DNA of 64,000 bases from positions 372,001 through 436,000 of the forward strand of contig OZ244721.1 in assembly GCA_965219235.1 (NCBI GenBank), given 5' to 3'. Position numbers and translations under genes: made by a program. Each line of letters starts with the position of its first letter. The stretch's first letter is position 1. Below are positions 44,764-52,518 of the stretch, in pieces. The notes under the pieces are model-generated. The model saw only the letters and a list, made by a program, of their open reading frames with translations. It did no database searches and had not been told where the DNA came from. The stretch is from CBDHCC01 sp965219235 (GTDB lineage: Bacteria; Pseudomonadota; Alphaproteobacteria; Sphingomonadales; Sphingomonadaceae).

Positions 44764-45671
44764 GCGCGAAGTCCCTTTATCGTGGAGAGATGGTCCCGGA
44801 CGGACGTCCAGGTGAGGCCGGGGTATCGGTCATTATCGAGATGGCTCAGGCGGACGAGGCCGCTGAACTGGTCGCGCATGTACTGCATCCCCTGCCAGGG
44901 CGGGAACGCAGCATCGGGTTGCGGTGCGACCAGCTTGGCAACGCGGATCATCAGCCCGAGCGTGCCCAGCGAGCCGACCCAGAGCGTTCGGTATCGCTGT
45001 CCGGACACGGTGCTCATTACTGCCGCGATATCGCGCGCGCTGACGCTGGCACCGGCAATGCGCAGGATGCGAGGCGCGTCGTCGTCGAGTGCGGCCTCGG
45101 CCGTGTAGGCCGCAGTGTCGTCCTTGGTCGTGAAATCGAGAATCTCATCGGCGTCATGCCAGTAGAGCACGCGGTGTATCTCCGGTCGGATGACCGGCAT
45201 CTCCGCGCCCAGCATGTCCAGGAACGCGCCGTTCAGGATCGAGGTCGCCTTGATGGGGGCAGCGTCCACGGTCTTCATGAACTCACGGCGTAGATCGTAA
45301 TTCCGATTTCGGCCCGGCGGCGTTTTTGTGAAGTCAGACGCAAAGTCCGACGGGATGAACCGCGGCACGCCTGCCTTGACGGCTGCGTCAAGCAAGACAC
45401 CCTGGCGGTCGATCATCACGTCGCGCACGCCATTGAGCGCTGACACGACACAGGCCGCGCCCGTCACCGCATGTGCCATGTCGGCGATAGACGCAGGGTC
45501 AGCGGACACCGGCGTCGCGCCGAGCGCTTTGATGCGCAGGAGCTCGTTGTCCTTCAACCCGCGACGGACGAGCGCGCGAACGTCTGCGCCGCGCGCGGCG
45601 AGCGCTTTGGCGATCCGACCGCCAAGATCGCCTCCAGCGCCGGCAAGCGCGATGACAGGTCGATCGGTCAT
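44760..45671 (-). CDS. NmrA-like NAD(P)-binding reductase (copy 1)
   Basis: The 303-residue atypical SDR has the dinucleotide loop ALAGAGGDLGGRIAKALAARG, the early GATPVSADPASI strand and RFIPSDFASDFTKTPPGRNRNYD, resembling the isoflavone/pinoresinol reductase group. It is the most divergent of the three NmrA-type genes in the island. The start at 45671 follows a good AAGGAAG site. The stop overlaps the glutathione transferase start. The substrate is unknown; the fold suggests NADPH-dependent reduction or redox sensing. Confidence 0.85.
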   Translation of the reverse strand: MTDRPVIALAGAGGDLGGRIAKALAARGADVRALVRRGLKDNELLRIKALGATPVSADPASIADMAHAVTGAACVVSALNGVRDVMIDRQGVLLDAAVKAGVPRFIPSDFASDFTKTPPGRNRNYDLRREFMKTVDAAPIKATSILNGAFLDMLGAEMPVIRPEIHRVLYWHDADEILDFTTKDDTAAYTAEAALDDDAPRILRIAGASVSARDIAAVMSTVSGQRYRTLWVGSLGTLGLMIRVAKLVAPQPDAAFPPWQGMQYMRDQFSGLVRLSHLDNDRYPGLTWTSVRDHLSTIKGLRA

Positions 45672-45709
45672 GATGCTTCCTTCCTTTCGAGGCTCAGCGT
45701 TCGGCGATG

Positions 45710-46900
45710 TCATCGCAGCGACCGGAACGTCGCTCGCACCTCGTCGACGAATGACGTGGGCTGCTCCATCGCGGCGAAATGGCCGCCCCGTTCCAGCTCG
45801 TTGAAGTGGACAAGGTTAGCGAACCGTCGCTCGGCCCAGCGGCGCGACAGGCGAAGCTGTTCGCCGGGGAACATGCTGATGCCGGTCGGCGTCGGCATCG
45901 GTGCCGACGGCATTCCGCCCTTCATCATTTCCTGCATCGCCTCCCAATAGAGGCGCACGGAACTCGCGCCGGTATTGGGTAGCCAGTAGAGCATGATGTC
46001 GTCGAGCATCCGGTCGAGCGTGAACACGCGTTCGGGATCGCCGCCGCTGTCGGACACGTCCTGGAACAGCGCATAAATCCAGGCGGCGAGCCCAACGGGG
46101 GAGTCCGCCAGCGCGAATCCGATCGATTGCGGGCGCGTGTTCTGAAGCTTGTAATAGCCGGCATATTGCTGGTCGTAGCGCTGGGCGTCATCGAGCATCT
46201 TATGCTCGGCGGGGGTTGCCTCGGCGCGTTCCTCGTCGCTCGGCTGGAACATTGCCACATTGAGGTGGATGCCGACCAGGCCGGGCGGGGCCATGTAGCC
46301 GATCGCGGTCGTGATCCCGGCACCCCAGTCGCCGCCCTGTGCGCCCCAGCGATCGTAGCCGAGACGATCCATGAGCGTCGTCCATGCGCCCGCGATACGC
46401 GCGATGTTCCAGCCCGGCTCAGTCGGCTTGTCCGACCAGCCGAAGCCCGGGAGAGAAGGGATTACCAGATCGAAGGCATCGCGGGCCTCGCCACCATGCG
46501 AGCGGGGGTCGGTCAGCGGCCCGATCACGTCGTGGAACTCCAGCACCGATCCCGGCCAGCCATGCGTCATTAGCAGCGGCAGGGCGTTCGCCTCTTTCGA
46601 GCGGATGTGCAGGAAGTGGATGCCGAGCCCGTCGATCTCGGTGCGGTACTGCCCGAAGGCATTGAGGGCCGCTTCGCAGCGCCGCCAGTCATAGTCGCCC
46701 CGCCAGTGCGAAACGAGCGACTGGAGCTTGGCCAGCGGCGGACCCTGGCTGGTGTCGTCAACCGTCTCGCGGTCGGGCCAGCGCGTCCGCTCGAGTCGCT
46801 GGGACAGATCGTCCAGGTCGGCCTGCGGAATGGCCAGCTCAAAGGGCATCACCCGACTGGAACCCGCTTCTGGCGCGTGTTGCTCGGCTTGGTCGGTCAT
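45710..46900 (-). CDS. epoxide hydrolase (EHN domain, alpha/beta hydrolase)
   Basis: The 396-residue protein has the N-terminal EHN domain (about residues 18-125, FELAIPQADLDDLSQRLERTRWPD). The hydrolase core carries the oxyanion loop THGWPGSVLEF, the nucleophile Asp in GGDWGAGI and the catalytic His in GGHFAAMEQP. Two tyrosines for epoxide activation probably lie in the cap. It resembles microsomal/juvenile-hormone-type epoxide hydrolases found in bacterial catabolic clusters. ATGA overlap couples it to the upstream hydrolase gene. Confidence 0.92.
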   Translation of the reverse strand: MTDQAEQHAPEAGSSRVMPFELAIPQADLDDLSQRLERTRWPDRETVDDTSQGPPLAKLQSLVSHWRGDYDWRRCEAALNAFGQYRTEIDGLGIHFLHIRSKEANALPLLMTHGWPGSVLEFHDVIGPLTDPRSHGGEARDAFDLVIPSLPGFGWSDKPTEPGWNIARIAGAWTTLMDRLGYDRWGAQGGDWGAGITTAIGYMAPPGLVGIHLNVAMFQPSDEERAEATPAEHKMLDDAQRYDQQYAGYYKLQNTRPQSIGFALADSPVGLAAWIYALFQDVSDSGGDPERVFTLDRMLDDIMLYWLPNTGASSVRLYWEAMQEMMKGGMPSAPMPTPTGISMFPGEQLRLSRRWAERRFANLVHFNELERGGHFAAMEQPTSFVDEVRATFRSLR

Positions 46901-47823
46901 GTCGCGTCGCTTTCATTGTTGCCGGCCGGATCGAGGAACTCGATGATGCGATCCGCCGTCCAGTCGGGGCGATCGGCGGCAAAGGCGTGGCCGGCCAAGA
47001 GCACCTTGTCGTGTTCGACGTGCGCGAACACCTGAACGACACCGCCGAGCGTTTGGTCCTGCGGAATGCCGAGCCCTGCGTTGAGAACGAGCACCGGCAT
47101 CGCCAGCTTCTGGTCGAATGCCTTGCGGTTGGCTTTCCCGTCGTCGAGCATCGCTGCATAGTGCCGGAACCCGGCGCGCATTCCGTCTGGATTGCCGTAG
47201 GTGCGCAGGTATTCATCGCGGTCATCCGCGGTGATGCCTTTGAGCGGCGAGAACATTTTCCAGTTGTTGCCGAGATACTCGGCTTCCTTGCCTTCGGTCA
47301 GCATCGTGGCGAGATCGACCTGCGCGTGGAACCCGAAATGCCAGTAGCCCCCGGTCGCGGGGTTCATCAGCTCCTCCAGGCCGAAGCCCGGGATAAGCGA
47401 TTCCGCCAACACCAGGCGCCGGATCTCGGTCGGGTGGTGCAGCGCCCATGACACCGCCACCATCATGCCGATGTCAGTCCCGACAAGGTCGATGGAGTCG
47501 AACCCGAGGCCTTGAACGATATGGCGAATGTCGTCGGCGACCGTCTTCTTGTCGTAGCCGTGCGAGGGGCGCTCTGAATCGCCCAGACCGCGCAGGTCGG
47601 GGGCGATGACCGTGAAGCCCGCTTCGGCGAGTGCGGGCATGATGCCGCGCCATTCGCGCCAGGTCAGCGGCCAGCCGTGCAACAGCACGACCGCTGGCCC
47701 GGACCCGCCGGAAACATAGTGGAGGCGGATGCCATTCGCGTCCGCATAATGGTGGGTGAAGCCCTCCACATCCGCCGCCGCGCCGTCGGTCGGAGCCGTC
47801 GATGCCGTTGCCCCGCCGCTCAC
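46897..47823 (-). CDS. alpha/beta hydrolase, epoxide-hydrolase or dehalogenase type
   Basis: The 308-residue protein has LLHGWPLTWREW (oxyanion), the nucleophile Asp in LVGTDIGMMVAVS, and a late His in LLAGHAFAADRPDW. An Asp nucleophile rather than Ser points to epoxide hydrolase or haloalkane/haloacetate dehalogenase chemistry. The GTG at 47823 overlaps the upstream NmrA stop by GTGA and gives a natural N-terminus; a GTG five codons earlier is possible. Its presence beside a second epoxide hydrolase suggests two steps on one class of substrate. Confidence 0.88.
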   Translation of the reverse strand: MSGGATASTAPTDGAAADVEGFTHHYADANGIRLHYVSGGSGPAVVLLHGWPLTWREWRGIMPALAEAGFTVIAPDLRGLGDSERPSHGYDKKTVADDIRHIVQGLGFDSIDLVGTDIGMMVAVSWALHHPTEIRRLVLAESLIPGFGLEELMNPATGGYWHFGFHAQVDLATMLTEGKEAEYLGNNWKMFSPLKGITADDRDEYLRTYGNPDGMRAGFRHYAAMLDDGKANRKAFDQKLAMPVLVLNAGLGIPQDQTLGGVVQVFAHVEHDKVLLAGHAFAADRPDWTADRIIEFLDPAGNNESDAT

Positions 47824-48737
47824 TTCGCCTGCTCCCACGTGCGCTCAACGTGCTGCCGGTAGGTCTCGGCCCTGAGGTCGAGGTAACGGCCGTTCTGAAG
47901 GTCGGTCAGAGCGGTGGTCCCGTCCAGCATGTAGAGGATGTACGTGTTGCCGAGCGCCGCCATCGAGTCCGGATCGGCCGCGCGCTGCCTTGCTATGGTT
48001 TTTTTCAAATCGGCGATCGTGCCTTGGCTGCGGCGCTTGAACGTGCGCCCCGAGACGTGCTCCACGGCGTCGATGATGCCGTTAAACGTGAGCTGCTCGC
48101 CCGCCAGCGCGAACTTGCCGCTGGGGAGGTTGCGGTCGACCGCGGCGCGGGCGGTGTAGCGCGCCGTGTCTTCGACGCTGGTCGCATCGAACGGGTCGTT
48201 GCCGTCGCCCCAGAACGTCGCGGTCCCTTCCTCCATGTCGAAGACGCCCGCGAATTGCGAATGCAGGAAGTTGTCCATGAACGAGCCGTTGAGGATGTTG
48301 ACGTGCTCGATGCCGGTCGCCGCGATCGCCTCGTCGGCTTCGCGCCGCATGTCGAAGTTCGCGTGCTCGCCGGGCGGCGACCTGAAAAGGTCGAGCGCGA
48401 AATCGGACGGCAGTATCCGGCGGACGCCGTTCCGGCTTGCCGCAGCGAGCAAGGCGAGCTGGCCGGCGACCATGATGTCGCGTCCGCCCTGGACGGCCGA
48501 CACGATCACGTCGACGCCTCGCGTGGCGCGGTCGAGCGATGCGGGGTCGGTAAGATCGGCCTCCACCATCTGCGCGCCGCGCGCGACGAGATCGGCGAGC
48601 GTGGCGTCATTGGCCCCCCTTCCACCGGCACGGACCATCAGCCGGAGCCGGGTGTCCGGTTCCTCCGAAAGGTGCGCGGCGATGCGCCCACCGAGCATAC
48701 CGCCGGCACCTGCAACCAATACCGTCTGAGTGGTCAT
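47820..48737 (-). CDS. NmrA-like NAD(P)-binding reductase (copy 2)
   Basis: The 305-residue protein has the loop VAGAGGMLGGRIAAHL, then TDPASLDRATRGVDVIVSA and RRILPSDFALDLFRSPPGEH. Long stretches are shared with copy 3 (49328-50221), so the two are clearly paralogues from a duplication. It overlaps the cupin gene upstream (ATGA) and the hydrolase downstream (GTGA). It probably reduces a small aromatic or unsaturated substrate, by analogy with isoflavone-reductase-like proteins. Confidence 0.87.
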   Translation of the reverse strand: MTTQTVLVAGAGGMLGGRIAAHLSEEPDTRLRLMVRAGGRGANDATLADLVARGAQMVEADLTDPASLDRATRGVDVIVSAVQGGRDIMVAGQLALLAAASRNGVRRILPSDFALDLFRSPPGEHANFDMRREADEAIAATGIEHVNILNGSFMDNFLHSQFAGVFDMEEGTATFWGDGNDPFDATSVEDTARYTARAAVDRNLPSGKFALAGEQLTFNGIIDAVEHVSGRTFKRRSQGTIADLKKTIARQRAADPDSMAALGNTYILYMLDGTTALTDLQNGRYLDLRAETYRQHVERTWEQAK

Positions 48738-49273
48738 GACGCGGCCTCGTCGCCGTTCGTTGCGAGGGGGTTCGGACCGGGCACGTTATCCATGCCGTAG
48801 CGCCGCATCAGCTCGGGGGTCATCGCCGGGGGCGGCGTCGCACCCTTGGGCGGGATCGTGCGGGTGGGGGCCGGCATCCCATGCTCGATGATCGAAAGCT
48901 CCAGCCCGGCGGGCGTGTAGCCGTTCAGGAACTTGGCCGTCTCGCTGTCGACGCGGAAGGCGTGGCGGGTGTTACGCGGCACGAAAACGAAGTCGCCAGC
49001 GCTCGCGGTCCTGATCTCCTCGCCGACCAGGAAGGTGCATTCACCCTCCAGCATGTAGAAATGCTCGTCGGACCAGGTATGCTTGTGCGGGGGAGCGCCC
49101 GATCCCTTGGGCAGCGTCTCGTGCATCAGCGAATATCGTCCGCCGGTATCGGCGCCATCGACCAGCACCACCCAGAGGATGTCGAGCCACCAATAAGCGG
49201 GCGCGGTATCGACGTTGTGGATGAACGGCATCGAACCGGGAACGGCCGGGAGGTCGGGGGTGGGGTCGGTCAT
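48734..49273 (-). CDS. cupin domain protein
   Basis: The 179-residue single-domain cupin shows the first cupin motif PPHKHTWSDEHFYMLEGE (His, His and Glu ligands) and the second motif with DFVFVPRNTRHAF (His). The N-terminal region and a Pro-rich C-terminal tail are longer than the core. Such proteins can be dioxygenases, isomerases or sugar-binding proteins. It lies between two paralogous NmrA genes and overlaps the next gene by ATGA. Confidence 0.87.
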   Translation of the reverse strand: MTDPTPDLPAVPGSMPFIHNVDTAPAYWWLDILWVVLVDGADTGGRYSLMHETLPKGSGAPPHKHTWSDEHFYMLEGECTFLVGEEIRTASAGDFVFVPRNTRHAFRVDSETAKFLNGYTPAGLELSIIEHGMPAPTRTIPPKGATPPPAMTPELMRRYGMDNVPGPNPLATNGDEAAS

Positions 49274-49327
49274 GGCGATGTTCCAATCTTGGCGGGGCCG
49301 CGCCCGGAGGCGCGGCGCGTTTCATTC

Positions 49328-50221
49328 TCAGGCGTCTGCGGTGGCGGGGACCGCGTGCGCGACATAGTCGGCGAAGCTCTCGAACCGCATGTCGGCGTAG
49401 CGACCATTCTGCAGGTTGCTGAGAGCGGTCTGGCCGTTCGTCATGTACAGCAGGTAGGCGAGCATCACCCGCTTCTCAGAGTCCGCCTTGGCCATGGCCG
49501 CGCGCAGATCGTCTTCCGAGCCGTAGGAGACGGGCTTGAGCGTCTTGCCGACCTGTCGGCCGACGATCTCGCCCGCTTCCCGGAACGAGACATGATCGCC
49601 TGCGATGGCGAACTTGCCTGCCGGCACGCTCCGGTCGAGCGCAACGCGTGCAACGACCTGCGCGGTATCATCGACACTGGTGACCTCGATCTTGCGATTG
49701 CCGTCGCCGTAGAACCCGACCGTGCCCGCATCGACGTCGATCGCGCCTTTTCCTGGCATGAACATGTCCATGAACGCGCCCTGCAGGACGTTGACCTGCT
49801 CCAGCCCGATCTTGGCGATCTCGGCATCCGCCTTGGCGCGCATGTCGAACATGGCGTGCTCGCCGGTCGTCGCCTTGAACAGGTCGAGCGCATAATCGGA
49901 AGGCAGGATGCGGCGGACACCGTTCGCCTTGCCGGCCTTTGCCAGTGCGACCTGGCCGTCGACGATGATGTCGGGGCCGCCCTGGACCGCCGAGACGATC
50001 ACGTCGACGCCTTGGGTCGCGCGGTCGAGCGAGGCGGGGTCGGTCAGGTCGCCGACGATCAGCTCGGCACCACTGGCGGCCAACGGATCGAGCACGTCCT
50101 TGCCGCTGGTGAGATCACGAACGAGCAAGCGGACGCGAGCGTCGGGCTGCTCGAGGAGATGATGCGCGATGCGGCTGCCGAACATGCCGGTCGCGCCGAC
50201 GAGGAGAACAGTCTGCGTCAT
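49328..50221 (-). CDS. NmrA-like NAD(P)-binding reductase (copy 3)
   Basis: The 297-residue protein has LVGATGMFGSRIAHHLLEQ, TDPASLDRATQGVDVIVSA and RRILPSDYALDLFKATTGEH, closely matching copy 2. It is the first gene of the minus-strand run, and 105 bases separate it from the divergent LysR gene. It is therefore the most likely direct target of that regulator. The frame is open upstream, but the ATG at 50221 gives the conserved start. Confidence 0.88.
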   Translation of the reverse strand: MTQTVLLVGATGMFGSRIAHHLLEQPDARVRLLVRDLTSGKDVLDPLAASGAELIVGDLTDPASLDRATQGVDVIVSAVQGGPDIIVDGQVALAKAGKANGVRRILPSDYALDLFKATTGEHAMFDMRAKADAEIAKIGLEQVNVLQGAFMDMFMPGKGAIDVDAGTVGFYGDGNRKIEVTSVDDTAQVVARVALDRSVPAGKFAIAGDHVSFREAGEIVGRQVGKTLKPVSYGSEDDLRAAMAKADSEKRVMLAYLLYMTNGQTALSNLQNGRYADMRFESFADYVAHAVPATADA

Positions 50222-50326
50222 GGGTTGGGTCCTTTTGTTTGCCTGACCCCTATGTAGCTGTTGCGTAGACAAGCGATTAGTAGGCAAAAGCTGGACAGCG
50301 CGTTCCCGTCGTGGAACGATGGCATT

Positions 50327-51214
50327 GTGTTCGACTTTACCGATCTTCGCGCATTCGCGCGCATCGCTGACCTTGGCAGCATATCGGGTGCGGCGCGGGC
50401 ACTGCGGATGCCGAAGTCCTCCGTGAGCCGTTCGCTGGTGCGTCTCGAAGAAGCGGTCGGCGCGGTGTTGGTCGAGCGCTCGACGCGTCACCTCCGGCTG
50501 ACCGACGCCGGGCTGCTGCTAAAGCGGCATGCGCGCCGTATCATCGACGATGTTGGCGAAGCCGAAAACGCGATTACCGGCCTGATCGGATCTCCGCGCG
50601 GTGATCTGCTCATCAGTGTGCCATTCACGTTCGCCACCGGGCCGCTTGCACCGATGTTGCCTGGCTTCCTGCTCCGCTATCCTGAGGTGCGGGTCGTGCT
50701 GAGCATCGATAACCGGCCGATCGACCTTCTTGTCGAAGAAGCCGACATCGCGATCCGGATCGGCCCGCTCCCGGATTCCAGTCTCATCGCGCGGCGCCTT
50801 GCCACGTTCGAGTTATGGCCTTGCGCCAGTCCGGCCTATCTCGCGGCCGGACCCGCGATCGCGGCGCCCGCCGATCTGTTGGCACATCGGTTGATCGCTC
50901 ATGCCGACCGCCGTCAGCACTGGGGGTTCCACACTGCCAGCGGCGCTGGGCGCGACATCGAGTTCGACCCTGGCATCGTCGTTCCCGAACCCGACGTCCT
51001 TCGCACGATGCTGCTGGGAGACGCCGGGATCGGCCTGCTGCCGGATTTCCATGCGGCGGACGACGTCGCGGCCGGTCGGCTGACGCGCGTGCTGCCGTCG
51101 CTCACATGCGGCTCGGTTGAGGCGCACGCCCTCTACCCGAGCCACCGCAGTCTCTCGGCCAAGGTCCGAGTGTTCATCGACGCGGTGGTTCAGCATCTCG
51201 GTCGAGGCCATTGA
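50327..51214 (+). CDS. LysR-family regulator of the island gene run
   Basis: The 295-residue protein has a standard LysR helix-turn-helix (FDFTDLRAFARIADLGSISGAARALRMPKSSVSRSLVRLEE). The effector domain has IDLLVEEADIAIRIGPLPDSSLIARRL, of the CrgA/AaeR-like group. I chose the GTG at 50327, which begins right before the conserved domain; the frame extends to a TTG at 50261. It diverges from the NmrA-cupin-hydrolase run and probably activates it in response to a substrate. Confidence 0.9.
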   Translation: MFDFTDLRAFARIADLGSISGAARALRMPKSSVSRSLVRLEEAVGAVLVERSTRHLRLTDAGLLLKRHARRIIDDVGEAENAITGLIGSPRGDLLISVPFTFATGPLAPMLPGFLLRYPEVRVVLSIDNRPIDLLVEEADIAIRIGPLPDSSLIARRLATFELWPCASPAYLAAGPAIAAPADLLAHRLIAHADRRQHWGFHTASGAGRDIEFDPGIVVPEPDVLRTMLLGDAGIGLLPDFHAADDVAAGRLTRVLPSLTCGSVEAHALYPSHRSLSAKVRVFIDAVVQHLGRGH

Positions 51215-51328
51215 ACATGGGCTCGACGCTTTCGCAAGCAGCTGTTCCCCGACGAGAACGAGCGGCCGTTTCCGGTACGCCGCTATGCGCCGCCGGATGT
51301 CGCTTTGTGGGTGCGCGCAGACCCTTAG
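51215..51328 (+). pseudogene. possible truncated gene end after the LysR gene
   Basis: In the same frame and directly after the LysR stop, an open stretch reads ARRFRKQLFPDENERPFPVR and then RYAPPDVALWVRADP before a stop at 51326-51328. It has no start codon of its own. It looks like the C-terminal tail of a protein whose rest is missing. I do not recognise the family. Confidence 0.35.
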
Positions 51329-51768
51329 GCAAGCGCGCTAGCGTTACCGAAAGCACGTACTCATGATGGACGGAGGTCCGCAATATCGCGATTGGTGTGT
51401 GAAGCGGCCAATCGGCTGACGCCGATATTGGCCCGTGATTAGACCCACCGCTCGCCTGAGCGATCGGTGGATCACGTATTCGCTACCTCACTTCACGCGC
51501 GAGTGCGAGCGTTCGCACTAGCGATTTATGCTCGGTGACGGTATTTCTTAGATCGCAAAGACCAGCATTGGAGAGGGATTGTCGGAAACGACGTTTTCCG
51601 CCCCATTTCGAAGTCGACGACGCGCGATCGAAGAGGTGCTGGATAGCGTGTCGTGCTCCGTCGTAGATTTGGCCTAGACCGATTTTTGTGCGGGTTCCCT
51701 GACAGTATTTCGCTGGTACTCACGCGTTTTTACGGTCCTAAAACAATACTTTATGGTGCATAGGAATA
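51329..51768. other. gene-free right end of the island
   Basis: I see no credible gene in these 440 bases. The stretch is more A/T-rich than the surroundings, with CTAG, TATT and TTTT motifs and several small dyads (for example CCACCGCTC ... GATCGGTGG near 51448-51474). It probably represents a decayed island end where an integrase gene would be expected. Confidence 0.5.
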
Positions 51769-51783
51769 ATCGAGTGGGAGTAG
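51769..51783. repeat. right direct repeat (attachment-site-like)
   Basis: ATCGAGTGGGAGTAG is identical to the last 15 bases of guaA (41388-41402). The next bases form a hairpin (51784-51807) that would be the native guaA terminator, so this copy marks the original junction. Confidence 0.8.
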
Positions 51784-51807
51784 CCGGAGGGCGCCAGCCC
51801 CCTCCGG
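51784..51807 (+). terminator. displaced guaA terminator
   Basis: CCGGAGGG, loop CGCCAGCC, CCCTCCGG form an 8-bp perfect stem directly after the right repeat. It is the sort of hairpin expected just after guaA but now lies 10.4 kb from it. No T-run follows. Confidence 0.55.
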
Positions 51808-51809
51808 GA

Positions 51810-51845
51810 TTGACACCCCCGCTTGGCCAAGACACCTTGGCCAAG
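51810..51845 (+). promoter_or_regulatory. promoter element and tandem palindromic operator of the second Phd/PIN module
   Basis: A consensus -35 TTGACA (51810-51815) is followed by two copies of the palindrome CTTGGCCAAG (51822-51831 and 51836-51845) spaced by ACAC. The second ends two bases before the antitoxin ATG. No Shine-Dalgarno site is visible, so the operator occupies the ribosome-binding region. Confidence 0.6.
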
Positions 51846-51847
51846 CC

Positions 51848-52150
51848 ATGACCATCCACGTCAACATCGGCGAGGCCAAGACCCGCCTGTCCCAGCTCAT
51901 CGCCGCCGCCGAGGCGGGTGAGGACGTCGTGATCGACCGGGCGGGCCAGCCGTCGGTGCGATTGGAACCTGTCACCAAGGACATCGAACGCGAGCGCGTG
52001 CGCGCCCAGCGGGAGGCGTGGTTCGGGTCCGCGAGGGAGACGATCCCCAACCGAGTCGCGGAGTCCGCGATGGAGCCCGCCTACACCGAGAAGGAGTGGG
52101 AGGAGTTCCTCAACGAACCGCTGGATCCGGCCGAACGCACGACCAAGTGA
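51848..52150 (+). CDS. type II antitoxin, Phd/YefM family
   Basis: The 100-residue protein has a clear Phd/YefM N-terminus (VNIGEAKTRLSQLIAAAEAGEDVVIDRAGQPSVRLEPV). Its charged C-terminal half includes EPAYTEKEWEEFLNEPLDPAERT. It would repress the module through the tandem palindromes at its start and neutralise the PIN toxin that overlaps its stop by GTGA. It was the original downstream neighbour of guaA before the island inserted. Confidence 0.88.
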   Translation: MTIHVNIGEAKTRLSQLIAAAEAGEDVVIDRAGQPSVRLEPVTKDIERERVRAQREAWFGSARETIPNRVAESAMEPAYTEKEWEEFLNEPLDPAERTTK

Positions 52151-52518
52151 GGCTCCTCCTCGACACTCACGTCCTGATCTGGTCGGTCAAGGAGCCGGAA
52201 CGCGTACCTGCACGAGTGCGCCATGCGATCGTGAATGCGGAGCGGGCGGTGATAAGCGTGGCCTCGGCATGGGAGTATCTTGTCAAGCAGGCCAAGGGCG
52301 ATCCGATGTTCGATCTGTCGTTCGACACCCTGGTGAGCGGCTTGGCCCATGAGCGACTGAGCTTCACCTTCGAGCACCTCGCGCCACTGGCGGGCTTGCC
52401 TCCCATTCACGGCGATCCCTTTGATCGGATGCTGGTGTGCCAGGCGTTGGTGGAAGCGCTGACGATCGTCACGGCCGACGCTCACATTCCCCGCTACCCC
52501 GTCGAGACGCTCTGGTGA
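52147..52518 (+). CDS. PIN-domain toxin, VapC-like
   Basis: The 123-residue protein has the PIN acidic residues in LLLDTHVLIWS (Asp), SAWEYLVK (Glu), HGDPFDRMLVCQA (Asp pair) and TADAHIPRY (Asp). It belongs to the small DTHxLIW group that pairs with Phd antitoxins. It starts at a GTG coupled to the antitoxin stop, and its own stop overlaps the nth GTG. The module is therefore translationally linked to a DNA-repair gene. Confidence 0.88.
   Translation: MRLLLDTHVLIWSVKEPERVPARVRHAIVNAERAVISVASAWEYLVKQAKGDPMFDLSFDTLVSGLAHERLSFTFEHLAPLAGLPPIHGDPFDRMLVCQALVEALTIVTADAHIPRYPVETLW

Larger units (their letters stand above)
41403..51783. mobile_element. probable genomic island integrated at guaA
   Basis: The 10.4-kb segment is bounded by exact 15-base direct repeats, one ending guaA. 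The guaA 3' end is a known hotspot for site-specific islands. The content is accessory: TetR, RidA, LysR and a detoxification or catabolic gene run. Its intergenic parts are more A/T-rich than the surroundings. No integrase, transfer or phage gene is visible, so it is a decayed or non-autonomous element. The first 205 bases (41403-41607) contain only a small hairpin (AGCAC ... GTGCT, 41454-41471). Confidence 0.72.

Noticed and set aside
51117..51341. 74-residue frame overlapping the LysR 3' end
   Set aside because: It is mostly a shadow of the LysR coding end, and its translation is Arg/Ser-rich without pattern. The in-frame remnant at 51215-51328 is the better reading.
41403..51783. Island as a prophage or conjugative element
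   Set aside because: No capsid, tail, portal, terminase, relaxase, type IV secretion or replication gene is visible.
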